Notes under the pieces: generated by a model
What the model saw: the letters and a program-made list of their open reading frames with translations, nothing else
What the model was told of the DNA's origin: nothing
Databases searched by the model: none
Program-made: the position numbers and the translations under genes
In this document: positions 36,446 to 47,309 of the stretch, in pieces
How the letters are laid out: each line of letters opens with the position of its first letter
Position numbering within the stretch: the stretch's first letter is position 1
Assembly: GCA_033807775.1 (NCBI GenBank)
Contig: CM066322.1
Coordinates: 18,279,001-18,343,000 of the forward strand
DNA: 64,000 nt
Direction: 5' to 3'
DNA from: Saussurea involucrata
Taxonomy: Eukaryota; Streptophyta; Magnoliopsida; Asterales; Asteraceae

Positions 36446-37357
36446 CTATCTCTTTCCTTCCTTTAGAAATCGGGAATTACGATTAGTCCACGCCTATTCC
36501 ACGATTTCTCATCAATGTGAAATGGGAATTACGATTAATCCACGCCTATTCCTCATTTCACCTAAACGGGAATTACGATTAGTCCACGCTTATTCCCCAT
36601 TTATTAAACACACGAGAATTACGACTAGTCCACGCCTATTCTACATTTCATTTAAACGGGAATTACGATTAATCCACGCCTATTCCACGTTTATCATACA
36701 CACTGGAATTACGATTAATCCACGCCTATTCCATGTGTTCATAAAACTAGTGCCTATGGATCCATTACACTTATTCTTATTCGTGCAGGTTATTGCTTAA
36801 CATAGATTTCTCATATCATTCAGTATGAGCAAATCGCCTTTATACCAAATAGATTCCTCATATCATTCAGTACGAGCAAATCACATTTATACCATATATT
36901 TAAAGATAAACAATCTTACCTCATATAATCGTCCATTAAAATCCATTCAGGAAATATCTCTTTATAAAATGTACCTCACCATAGTTTAAATACATTATAA
37001 AAGGGTAAGGTAAGAATGAACTCACCTGACACCAGTAGCGTCACTCTTACTTTACTTCTTAAAGCTGTAAGGATTTCCGTCACCAAACTTCACAAAGTCT
37101 GAAATACCCAAATACATATTGTACTTGTATCAATTTACTGAATAGGACTCTTAAAAGACTAAGAATCCTAAATAACCCAACATTCTCGTCACTTATCGCA
37201 ACCTAAACAAAATACCTTTTCACTTGTCGCAACTCACTACTTGCGACATCTCTTGTCGCAATGCACTAATTGCGACAATCATAATTATCGCAACCCACTG
37301 TTGTGATATTCCCTTCTTATCGCAACCAACTATTGCGACATAACATCTTATCGCAAC

Positions 37358-38083
37358 CAGGGGCTAACCTACTAAGACCTACTAAGACTTGGGAGGGGTC
37401 CCGTGCACCCGCTCAATCGATTATAGCAAGAGGAAAAAAAATGAGTCCTTAAAGGGGTGCACCCGTTTAGTTCTAAGTGTGCTCTTAAATTAATGAATAC
37501 GAAAATAATAACACCAAGGTCTTCCTGCTGAGATGATGGTTGTTCCAACTTTCTAAAGACACCTATCCTCGCTATAAGGTCTCAAGTTCAAGACCCATAT
37601 GCATCATTTCTTTGTATTTTTTTAATCTTTTATTATATATAGTGGTGTTATGTAATTTTTAGAAATAGAAGGATGTTCTGAAATATTTTGAAATTGAAAA
37701 GACTATACTTAAATTTTAATAAAAGGAACTCTGAAAAATAGAAGGAGGTTCTAAAATATTTTGAAACTAAGTGACTAAACTGATTAGTTATAATGTTATA
37801 CAATTATGTTTACATGATTTCATTGATTTGGTTACATGAGTTATTTATTTGTTTTGAAAAATTCTCTTGAAATCAAGCAAAAGAACTTAAAAAAACTTGA
37901 AATCAACAAAAAAATCGAAAAATTCTCTCGAAATCAACAAAAAATCCCTCAAAAATCAGCCCAAAAACCTAAAAAAATCCCTTGAAGGCGGAATTCGGCT
38001 AAAAACACATCGAGCAAATTTGTGGGCATTTGGTCCAATTTAAAAGAACAACCCGCTCAGGAAAAATCCTGGGTCCGCCACTG
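37358..38083. mobile_element. hAT-like non-autonomous element with 8-bp target duplication
   Basis: The 726-bp insertion begins CAGGGGC and ends GCCACTG (complement CAGTGGC). ATCGCAAC flanks it at 37350-37357 and 38084-38091. The sister LTR near 55400 lacks it. The 8-bp target and CAGNGGC ends fit the hAT superfamily. No transposase is present. Confidence 0.88.
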
Positions 38084-38878
38084 ATCGCAACCAACTATTG
38101 CGATATAACAATCTTATCGCAACCCACTGTTGCGATATAACAATCTTGTCGCAACCCAAAGCTTGCGACATTCATCTTTATCGCAACTATCATCTTTATC
38201 GCAACTAACTGTTCATCCTTATCTCAACTAACAGAAAAACGTATTTAGCCAAAATTAATACTTTTAAGCCATGATAAATTCTTACAAACTTGCAGATATG
38301 CTTAAGGTTACTGATAGAAGAGACTTATGAACTCAATTTAATCATTTCTTTCAAAAACATCATAACCCAATTCTAAACCATTAGAAAGCTATATAAACAT
38401 AAGAGGAGTAATTTAAGTGAAGAACACACCTTTGTTTTCACCAATCTGTACTCTCAATTTACTTGCTTAAATCTGATCTTTTCTTCTCCTTCTTTCCTTT
38501 CTCGTTCTCAATTTCCTTCTCTCTCTCTTTTTGCTATTTCTCTCTTTTCTCTTTTGTACGACACACACACACACTCAAGGACCAAAAATACTTTTCTCTC
38601 TCAAGTACAACAATGTCCCTTTTTAGAAAAATGAGGCGGTGGAAATGGGATGAGGTGTCACCACTTTAACCAAACTAACCCCATAATTCCATCAATTGGC
38701 AAAATACATCCTCCAACTTATATATTAAAATTAAATCTTACCTCGTAACTTATAATTCCGTAAAAACAAATAACGTAAATTACTCGGGGATAAACTTTAA
38801 AATTGATCTATCAAATAATTATACTCAAATTATTCAATAAACCAAACGTAACACTTTATATAAAAACGAGATGTTACA

Positions 38879-38893
38879 ATACTCCCCAACTTG
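38879..38893 (-). other. polypurine-tract candidate of the outer element
   Basis: On the minus strand CAAGTTGGGGAGTAT precedes the LTR start. The purine run is short. Confidence 0.5.
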
Positions 38894-38920
38894 AAAATGA
38901 TTTTGTCCTCGAAATCAAGG

Positions 38921-39014
38921 CTAGGTAAACAAGTGAGGATATCTAATCTTCATATCCTCTTCCGACTCTAACGTCACGTTAGCACCTCGATGATGTTTCC
39001 ATTGTACCTTTCAC
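38921..39014 (-). pseudogene. C-terminal Pol remnant (chromodomain-like tail)
   Basis: Minus-strand codons WKHHRGANVTLESEEDM ending at TAG (38921-38923) resemble the tail of the Ty3 element at 6890-6960. One extra G interrupts the usual VKVQW motif. Coding similarity stops upstream, which marks the deletion. Confidence 0.7.
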
Positions 39015-39998
39015 ATTACTCGCTCCCCAACTTGAAAACGACCTAAAATTCTATCGGTCTCCTTTGGTTATTAATCCAAATCCCACTACCGGGCAAAGTT
39101 ATCCATAAGTGTGTTGTTGAAGCTCTAACACCACTAAAATAACTCAACTATAACATGACACTAAGAGGCCTTCCTGGGTCATCCATACTCTTTCTGGTCA
39201 TAACTCGCACCTCATCAATCCCACTTGTCCAATCTCTGTTTTCCATCCGCAATCGAATTAAGACGCGATTACTATGAGACAAACTAGTCTAGAATCAGGT
39301 TGGGTCACCATCACCATTGAAATTAATCTTATGACTTAAATCAATAATGGAATTTGACTACTCACATTATCTTCCACTTGTTACCGATTCATTGCCATGA
39401 ACACATCACAACACTAGAAAATTCCGTCTGAGGAATTCAACTTACTAACCGAGTGACACGAATTCGTCATGCAATACTTAAAACTCTTTTATGTGTATAA
39501 CATCGTCATCTCCCGACTTATATCATATCTGCTTACAGTTCCGTTCTTCCTTTTTCCAGAAGAATTTGTTCATTGTTACTTTTCCCTTCCTCTTTATGTC
39601 TTTGCATCAAGGTCTCCCTTTCCATCACCTTTTCTCTTTTCTAACTTTCTTGTATACTTTCAAATCACCTACTGTCTTTTGGCTCTTAGATTCAAGAAAC
39701 CATTGTTGTCAAAATAGTCTTACCAATTTGTACACGTTCAGCTAACTAAACGAAATAAGTAGATAATGGTTAAATTATCCTACTTTCACTCAGGAATCTC
39801 CAAAGGTTGTAAACTTTGATTTGTTAGATCGACATGCAAAGTATCTTCCAAAAATAGTAACTGGTATAACTAACTTTTAACAAAAGATTGTAGTACAAAA
39901 GACAAGTTAATACTACCATTACATAATATACACACTTGTATATTATTAACAAGGAATGTATCATAAACTACACCCACTCATTCCTTAACGTCCTCCAC

Positions 39999-40649
39999 CT
40001 AATCCCTCCGAAAACGACCAGGTTTCTTACATTCATAGCAAGTTGGTCCTTGGATGGGACAGTTCTCTATTTGATGACCACTCTTTCCACATTTAAAACA
40101 TTCCCTTGATATCTTATTGGGTTCTTGACGAGATTCAAAACAATAATTGTTCGAAAAAGTTTCCAATTTCTGGGAAGATTCTGATCGATCCTCCCACTTT
40201 CTTTTCCCTCCCACTTGAGTTATTTCAGCTTTATTTCCCACATAAACTTTATCCATTCTATTCTTAGTATTCAATTTTGGATTAACAGGTGAAGTTCCAG
40301 TACCGGTACTCACCTTTGGTCTTTGTGACTCGTCGATACGGTCATTCAACATTTTTATAAACATCTCCTGTTGTTGAGTCAGTGCAACATTCATGACCCG
40401 CATCATGTTTTCCATTATACGGGATTCCATATTAGATTCCGTCGTCACCGAATCAGAAATACTGACATTAGATCGATGAGTTTGACTTCCTTCTCCTCCC
40501 AAGATAGGAAATCTTGACGGATTTTCATTAACTTCACCTTTTTCAGGTTGACCTTCCACAATTTCATTTGCCACACGACCCTCCGAGGAAGTAGAAGGCT
40601 TAATTGGTGTATTAACCATCGTATTCTGACAAGCACAACAGATAACCAT
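39999..40649 (-). pseudogene. Gag remnant of the outer element
   Basis: A 216-codon frame; the likely natural start is the internal ATG of MVNTPIKPS. It has an N-terminal Gag segment, a basic linker (GGKRKWEDRSESS) and one good zinc knuckle (CFKCGKSGHQIENC). A second knuckle has lost its histidine and final cysteine (CYECKKPGRF) and the frame then stops. The central retrotransposon Gag domain is missing, so a deletion fused the two ends. It probably makes no working capsid. The stretch 39015-39998 between this and the Pol tail holds no recognisable coding sequence. Confidence 0.75.
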
Positions 40650-40957
40650 AAGAACTGGTTATTCACAACCCAAACACAAAGAAACGTACTTTAACGTTTG
40701 TTAATCACTCTAACCATCATAAACAAGTATGCTGACATAACAATATATTCATAATACCAGTAGCTAATTGCAATTATGAACATACTTCACATAAGAATCC
40801 TCGTTACTATCATCATAGTTCTCAATTCACGTATTTCCATCGACTCTAAGACTATCCCGTCTTAGTATTTCTACCCATGTCTCACAATTCATAACTTAAT
40901 TCATCTCAGCTTAAGTCTAGGTATCTTACTATCATACATAATTCACTTAAACTAAAA

Positions 40958-40968
40958 CTCTGATACCA
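40958..40968 (-). other. primer-binding site of the outer element
   Basis: The minus strand reads TGGTATCAGAG three bases after the LTR, complementary to initiator tRNA-Met. Confidence 0.85.
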
Positions 40969-42831
40969 TTCTGTAACACCCTAAAAATCAGGGTAAATTT
41001 AAACCTTAATCTTAACAAGTTTAAATATAAGATCTGCCAAGCTTTTATACATAAACAGAGAATTAACCTTGAGGATTCATATATACACCAATGCAATCTC
41101 AAAATAACCAATTAATCTAATCCTGTCAACTAAGATCAGATTAAACTGGTTATCTAGGATTTACCAAAATCTCCTCACTAAGGCTAACTTCTCCACTTAG
41201 CTCCAAAAGTATAAACTCGAATACACTCGTCCCACATCCCTTTACTTTCCCGAGCTAGTACCTGGTAAGAAAATATAATTTGAAACGATTAGGCTAATGC
41301 CTAGTGAGAACATTCAGTTTCAAAACATTATATTTAAAATCAATGTAAACAAGGCATAACACACCTGGTTTACCCATTTTCTTACCATACGTTTCAACAT
41401 CTTACGATGACGGGATTAAACCCGATTCCATTAATATGACCGACACCAAATCAGTCATGATATCATGTTCAAGAGCCCACTACGAATCACCACGGATTCT
41501 AGACAATGCTCATATCCAAGAAATCACAATTATCCATGTCAATTTCTTGGAAAGGAAGTAGAGATTATAATTAAGCCATGCCTATCTCTTTCCTTCCTTT
41601 AGAAATCGGGAATTACGATTAGTCCACGCCTATTCCACGATTTCTCATCAATGTGAAATGGGAATTACGATTAATCCACGCCTATTCCTCATTTCACCTA
41701 AACGGGAATTACGATTAGTCCACGCCTATTCCACGTTTATTAAACACACGAGAATTACAACTAGTCCACGCCTATTCTACGTGTTCACATTTCAACATGA
41801 AATGGGAATTACGATTAGTCCACGCCTATTCCACATTTCATCTAAACGGGAATTACGATTAGTCCACGCCTATTCCACATTTCATCTAAACGGGAATTAC
41901 GATTAGTCCACGCCTATTCCACGTTTATCATACACACTGGAATTACGATTAATCCACGCCTATTCCATGTGTTCATAAAACTAGTGCCTATGGATCCATT
42001 ACACTTATTCGTATTCGTGCACGTTATTGCTTAACAAAGATTTCTCATATCATTCAGTATGAGAAAATCGCCTTTATACCAAATAGATTCCTCATATCAT
42101 TCAGTATGAGAAAATCACATTTATACCATATATTTAAAGACAAACAATCTTACCTCATATAATCGTCCATTAAAATCCATTCAGGAAATATCTCTTTATA
42201 AAATGTACCTTACCATAGTTTAAATACATTATAAAAGGGTAAGGTAAGAATGAACTCACCTGACACCAGTAGCGTCACTCTTACTTTACTTCTTAAAGCT
42301 GTAAGGATTTCCGTCACCAAACTTTACAAAGTCTGAAATACCAAATACTGTAAAGCCCGTGTCCCGGTACAGTTTTATTTTCTTCTTTTCTTTACGTATT
42401 TATTTATTAAATATGTTTTTCAAATCGATCTCGGGATAATAAGTTTGTCGGGGAAAAACCAAAATTTTTATCATTTTGTCTTCAGGGGGTTACATATAAA
42501 AATCCTTAATTTGTTGGTTATAATTGAGAATTGCCTTAAAGCCTAGGGACTAAAGGTGTTAATGTGCTTATGAGTTTGCATGGGTCGGCCCATAAGGACC
42601 GATCCCTTCTTGTTTCCTTCATGTGTCGATCACAACAAAGGAGAAAACCCTATTATTTTTTTGGTTTGTTCTTTCCCTCCTCACGGCTGCCAATCGAGAC
42701 ACACCTTTATTTCTTTTGTTGTTGTTGCCGTGAAACCATCCACAACCACCAGCGTCGCCGCTGGTTCTGCCAGAGAGAGAGAGAGAGAGAGGGAGTCGGA
42801 GTCGTGTGTCGCTGCTGTGTCGTCGCGTAAG

Positions 42832-42958
42832 GGAGGAGATCAACACAATATATACAAATAAAGAATTACAAGTACACCCCTTAGAGAATAAACAAAATAC
42901 AGGAAGGGGAACCGTCACAATAAATGAAATAAATGGAGAGACTCATGAGTGACTAATA
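42832..42958 (-). repeat. copia 3' LTR
   Basis: 127 bp, identical by eye to 47183-47309. It contains the last codons of the polyprotein. Confidence 0.85.
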
Positions 42959-45900
42959 TCCCCCCTCAAGCGAAACGGTGGCGGTTTAATGCACAACATA
43001 TCCCGAAAGAACTCGAATTGATGTCGGGGAAGACTCTTTGTAAAGATATCAGCCACCTGAAGCTTGGTAGGAACAAACTTGGTGTGGAGCTTCCCAGAAG
43101 AAACAAGCTCGCGAATAAAGTGATAATCCAGCTCAATGTGCTTAGCTCGTTTGTGAGAGACCGGATTTTGTGTGAGAAATAAAGCACTTTTGTTGTCACA
43201 CAAGAGTGTAGGCCGATCCGGAGGAAGGGCATGCAGCTCCCTTAATACATGAGTGATCCAAATTATCTCTGCAGCGGTGTTGGCCATAGCCCGATACTCG
43301 GATTCACAGCTCGAACGAGAGACGGTGGGTTGTTTCTTAGCACTCCACGAGACAAGATTGCCACCTAGGAAAATAGAGTAACCATAAGTGGAGCGACGCG
43401 TCTCAAGACACCGAGCCCAGTCGGCATCGGAATAACCAAGAAGGGCGGTGGACTGATGACGAGAAAAAGTGAGGCCAAAGGACAAAGTGCCCTTAACATA
43501 GCGGAGAATACGCTTGACACTCTGATAGTGAGAGCGCGTAGGAGCCTGAAGGAACTGACTGACTTGGTTGACTGCATAAGAAATATCAGGACGGGTGATG
43601 GTTAAATATTGTAGGGCACCCACAAGAGACCGATAGTGAGTCGGATTATCATATAAGTCACCACTGGTGACAAATGCGGCATTGGAAGCAAGCGGAGTGG
43701 TAGCTGGTTTGGCGTTAAGGAGATCAGCCCGTTGAAGAATGTCGTGAGCATACTTGGATTGACTGAGAAACAGGCCATTATCAGTATAGACGACTTCAAG
43801 CCCAAGAAAGAAATTAAGGCGTCCGAGATCCTTGATGGCAAACGCAGCATGTAATTTGGTGATGAAAGACTGAATGACCTCATCTTGATTTCCTGTCAAA
43901 ATTAAATCATCTACATAGACAAGCAGATACAAAATGCACGAATCCCGTTTGAAGACAAACAAAGAAGTATCCGCCTTACTGCACACAAACCCACTGTCAA
44001 TGAGAAAGGTGTTGAGCCGGTGAAACCAAGCTCGCGGAGCCTGTTTAAGGCCATAGAGCGCTTTGTTGAGACGACACACGTGATGAGGAAAAGCAACATC
44101 CTGAAAGCCCGGAGGTTGTTCCATGTACACGAGCTCAGATAGCTCACCATTAAGGAAAGCATTATTAACATCAAGCTGGCGAAGTTTCCAGTTGTTAAGA
44201 ACAGCTAATGATAGCACAATGCGAACAATTGAGGCCTTAACCACCGGACTGAAAGTGTTAGAATAATCTAGCCCCGGAAGTTGACTGAAGCCCTGCGCAA
44301 CGAGACGCGCCTTGTGTCGTTCAATCGAGCCATCAGCACGATATTTGGTCCGGAATAACCAGCGGCAACCAACGACGTTATGATGTTCAGGTCTGGGAAC
44401 CAACGTCCAGGTATTGTTTCGGTGAAGCGCTTCCATTTCACGATGCATAGCAGTTATCCAATGTGGGTGTTTGGCAGCGGACTTGTACCCTTTCGGATCG
44501 GTGGAAGCAAATAGAGCCGAATAAAGACCATGAGCAGAAGTGTGTGCTAAATCGGCCCGATGTTTTGGTTTGAAAATACCCGCCTTGGCTCTAGTGATCA
44601 TCGGGTGTCCCGAAGGCAGGGGCATAGAAGCTGAAGCAGCGGGCGAAGCCGGCGTTGAAGGTATAACGTGCACGTCCGAAGCAACAGCGGGTTCAAGTGT
44701 AGAATGCTCAGGTTGGTCAGATGTGGTCAGAGGAACCGTCCGTTCCGCAGTATCCAAACTAACTTCCGTAGGTTCGAAGGGCGAGCACGGCGAGTCATCA
44801 CAAAGACCGCAAGCAGGCAACGGTGAAGAACATGCCTGAACGGGCTGAACCGGCGACGAACTAGCCGGAGCAACGGAAGAACAATAATGATCATCCAAAA
44901 AGGATGTCAAAGTTAACATGGTCGCTGGAGTTGTGGACATAATGTCGGAAAAAGGGAAGCATTGTTCATCAAACTTGGCATGCCGGGTTATATAAATACG
45001 CGACGTCACAGGATCAAGACATTGATAACCTTTGTAACGGGAGCAGTAACCAAGAAAAATGCACGGGAGGCTACGTGGAGACAAATTGTGATCGGCATAA
45101 TCGCGTAAGTAAGGGTAAACGCGACACCCAAAGGGCCGAAGGTGATCGTAAGTTGGAGCCCGATTATATACCAGTTCGAATGAAGATTTATTCTTCAACA
45201 CCGAGGTGGGTAAGCGATTTATTAGATAAACCGCAGAGCTAAACGCATGAACCCAATAAGATGGAGGGACGTGAGCGTGGAACAACATTGCTAAACCGGT
45301 TTCAACAATATGTCGATGTTTGCGTTCGACACGAGCATTTTGTTGAGGAGTGTATGGACAAGAAACCCGGTGAAATGTTCCATTATCATCAAGCAATTTG
45401 CGAACATGGTGGTTCAAGAATTCAGCGCCACCATCAGTCTGAAAAACCTTTACTTTGCGCGAAAATTGGGTTTGAACAAACTTGAGAAAGACATCCAAGA
45501 TTGCATAGAAACCAGATTTGGTTTGAAGGGGGTAAAACCATGTGCATCTAGAATGATCATCCACAAAAGCAACATAATATCGGTAACCATCAACAGAACA
45601 TACAGGAGAAGGTCCCCACAAATCACAATGCACCAAATCTAACATACTTAAAGAACACTTTTCATTGAGAACAAAAGGTAAGCGATGTGCCTTAGCCTTT
45701 TGACAAGGAGAGCACACAACCGGATTTGGTAAAAGAGAGGTAACCGATAAACGGCCCTGTTTATTTAACAGTACAATGGTGTCAAGGGACACATGTCCTA
45801 AACGAGAGTGCCACAATTCAAAAGACGCTTTCAACTTTGATTTGGTGGATGCAAATAGAGCCCGAGGACTGGTAGAGAGGACATACAAGCCACGTTCACA

Positions 45901-47103
45901 CCGACCTTGAGCGAGAACCTTGCGCGTTGTTCGATCCTGAATGTAGAAATATGGTTGAGAAAACAAAACATCCAGATTATTATCAGAAGTTAATTTGCTA
46001 ACGGATAAAAGATTTTTAGTAATCTTAGGGATGACCAAGACGTCCCGAAGGCGGATAGTATTATTAAAGGAGGGCTGCCCAATAAGGGAGATGGGAAGAA
46101 CCTGACCATTCCCAAAGGTAACTTGGTTGGGGCCAGAATATGGAGCGGCCTGAGTCATCGAGGAAGAAGAAGAAGTCATATGGTCCGTTGCACCAGAGTC
46201 AACATACCAATCAGGGCCAGCAGAAGAAACATGACATTGGGCATGAAACGCTTTTGCAAGAGCATCATCAGAGGTGGGAGCATGGGTAGCATATGTAGCA
46301 AGCCGAGGGCAGACATTAGCATAATGGCCGTTTGTGCGACACAATTGACAATGAGGGGAACGACGACCGCGTCCCCGACCGCCACGAGAGGACCGACCAC
46401 CACGACCCCTGTTAGGAGTAGTGTCACGAGCTTGGGCAGTAAACGCGACACGTGGGGCAACAGTCCCATGAATTGATTTGAGAAACAACTCATGCCCCTC
46501 GGCCTGCGTAAGAAGATCCCGAAAGAGAAGAGGGGTGCGAGAGGCTCGAACAGCAGTGGAAAATGTCTCAAATGATCCGCCAAGCCCACACAAAAACCAA
46601 TGGATTTTATCAGACTCCGCCACGGGATGACCTATCGCCGATAGTTGATCACATATCGACTTAAATTTACGACCATAATCAGCAATACTAGACGCACCTT
46701 TAGAAAACTGACGAAGCTGATCACGCAGGTTTTGAATGCGCTCCACAGAAGAGTTGCTATAGGTTGTCTCAAGGGCAACCCATATTTGTCGAGCCGTATC
46801 GAGACCAATAATTTCAGAGAAGGCCTCTTCCATGAGAGAGGCTTGAAGAATGATTACGGTGCGTTGATCAGCAGCAAGCCAGGCCGCATACGCCGGATTT
46901 GGCGAGGGCTTATCATCGTTGAGTAGTTCTGTGGGCGGGGCAGAAGAGGTGCCGTCAACGTGACCCAACAGGCCCTGATGGGTGAGGAGAGGGATAAGTT
47001 GGCTCTTCCATAACAGGTAGTTTGAGGGGGAAAGACGAATGGTGAGGAGATGCATAAGGGTGTTCATGGGGAGGAGGGTATCGGTGGAGGAAGAGGCCGC
47101 CAT
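42943..47103 (-). CDS. copia Gag-Pol polyprotein, intact frame
   Basis: The 1386-codon frame starts at ATG 47103 (MAASSSTDTLLPMN). Domain order is copia order: Gag with N-terminal SNYLLWKSQ; zinc knuckle CQLCRTNGHYANVC (252-265); protease DSGA (Asp 302); GAG-pre-integrase (WHSRLGHVS); integrase catalytic Asp 494, Asp 557 and Glu 593 (D-35-E); reverse transcriptase YVDD (1063-1066); and RNase H ending near HIELDYHFI. Integrase before RT is diagnostic of Ty1/copia. The Gag style suggests the Ale/Retrofit group, which is inference. The frame runs through the polypurine tract and stops inside the 3' LTR. All catalytic residues I looked for are present. Confidence 0.95.
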   Translation of the reverse strand: MAASSSTDTLLPMNTLMHLLTIRLSPSNYLLWKSQLIPLLTHQGLLGHVDGTSSAPPTELLNDDKPSPNPAYAAWLAADQRTVIILQASLMEEAFSEIIGLDTARQIWVALETTYSNSSVERIQNLRDQLRQFSKGASSIADYGRKFKSICDQLSAIGHPVAESDKIHWFLCGLGGSFETFSTAVRASRTPLLFRDLLTQAEGHELFLKSIHGTVAPRVAFTAQARDTTPNRGRGGRSSRGGRGRGRRSPHCQLCRTNGHYANVCPRLATYATHAPTSDDALAKAFHAQCHVSSAGPDWYVDSGATDHMTSSSSSMTQAAPYSGPNQVTFGNGQVLPISLIGQPSFNNTIRLRDVLVIPKITKNLLSVSKLTSDNNLDVLFSQPYFYIQDRTTRKVLAQGRCERGLYVLSTSPRALFASTKSKLKASFELWHSRLGHVSLDTIVLLNKQGRLSVTSLLPNPVVCSPCQKAKAHRLPFVLNEKCSLSMLDLVHCDLWGPSPVCSVDGYRYYVAFVDDHSRCTWFYPLQTKSGFYAILDVFLKFVQTQFSRKVKVFQTDGGAEFLNHHVRKLLDDNGTFHRVSCPYTPQQNARVERKHRHIVETGLAMLFHAHVPPSYWVHAFSSAVYLINRLPTSVLKNKSSFELVYNRAPTYDHLRPFGCRVYPYLRDYADHNLSPRSLPCIFLGYCSRYKGYQCLDPVTSRIYITRHAKFDEQCFPFSDIMSTTPATMLTLTSFLDDHYCSSVAPASSSPVQPVQACSSPLPACGLCDDSPCSPFEPTEVSLDTAERTVPLTTSDQPEHSTLEPAVASDVHVIPSTPASPAASASMPLPSGHPMITRAKAGIFKPKHRADLAHTSAHGLYSALFASTDPKGYKSAAKHPHWITAMHREMEALHRNNTWTLVPRPEHHNVVGCRWLFRTKYRADGSIERHKARLVAQGFSQLPGLDYSNTFSPVVKASIVRIVLSLAVLNNWKLRQLDVNNAFLNGELSELVYMEQPPGFQDVAFPHHVCRLNKALYGLKQAPRAWFHRLNTFLIDSGFVCSKADTSLFVFKRDSCILYLLVYVDDLILTGNQDEVIQSFITKLHAAFAIKDLGRLNFFLGLEVVYTDNGLFLSQSKYAHDILQRADLLNAKPATTPLASNAAFVTSGDLYDNPTHYRSLVGALQYLTITRPDISYAVNQVSQFLQAPTRSHYQSVKRILRYVKGTLSFGLTFSRHQSTALLGYSDADWARCLETRRSTYGYSIFLGGNLVSWSAKKQPTVSRSSCESEYRAMANTAAEIIWITHVLRELHALPPDRPTLLCDNKSALFLTQNPVSHKRAKHIELDYHFIRELVSSGKLHTKFVPTKLQVADIFTKSLPRHQFEFFRDMLCIKPPPFRLRGDISHS

Positions 47104-47182
47104 GGATTAGAGAGGTAGAAGGAGAAAAGATAGGATCTTTAGGCGTATGATACCATGAGAGAATGATTCTCCATCCGATAAG

Positions 47183-47309
47183 GGAGGAGATCAACACAAT
47201 ATATACAAATAAAGAATTACAAGTACACCCCTTAGAGAATAAACAAAATACAGGAAGGGGAACCGTCACAATAAATGAAATAAATGGAGAGACTCATGAG
47301 TGACTAATA
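47183..47309 (-). repeat. copia 5' LTR
   Basis: 127 bp, identical by eye to 42832-42958. The leader between it and the ATG at 47103 is about 80 bp. Confidence 0.85.

Larger units (their letters stand above)
33522..38878 (-). repeat. 3' LTR of the outer element, with two insertions
   Basis: Plus-strand ends TGTAACACCC and GAGATGTTACA. It contains the solo LTR at 34088-36445, 43-44-bp repeats at about 36460-36740 (GGAATTACGATTAGTCCACG), TCGCAACC inverted repeats at 37190-38220, and the hAT-like insertion within them. Confidence 0.9.
42832..47309 (-). mobile_element. full-length Ty1/copia element with identical LTRs
   Basis: The 127-bp LTRs at 42832-42958 and 47183-47309 are identical by eye. 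GTAAG flanks the element (42827-42831 and 47310-47314). On the minus strand a GGGGGG polypurine tract precedes TATTAGTCACTC. A tRNA-Met-like TGGTATCAT is at about 47144-47152, some 30 bp inside the 5' LTR end. The LTR outer ends are TA/CC rather than TG/CA, so their exact limits may be off by a few bases. Identical LTRs and an open polyprotein point to a very recent insertion, the youngest layer of the nest. Confidence 0.9.

Noticed and set aside
37190..38220. CRISPR-like array of regularly spaced TCGCAAC repeats
   Set aside because: Spacing is irregular, the repeats are inverted pairs inside a plant LTR, and no cas genes are present.
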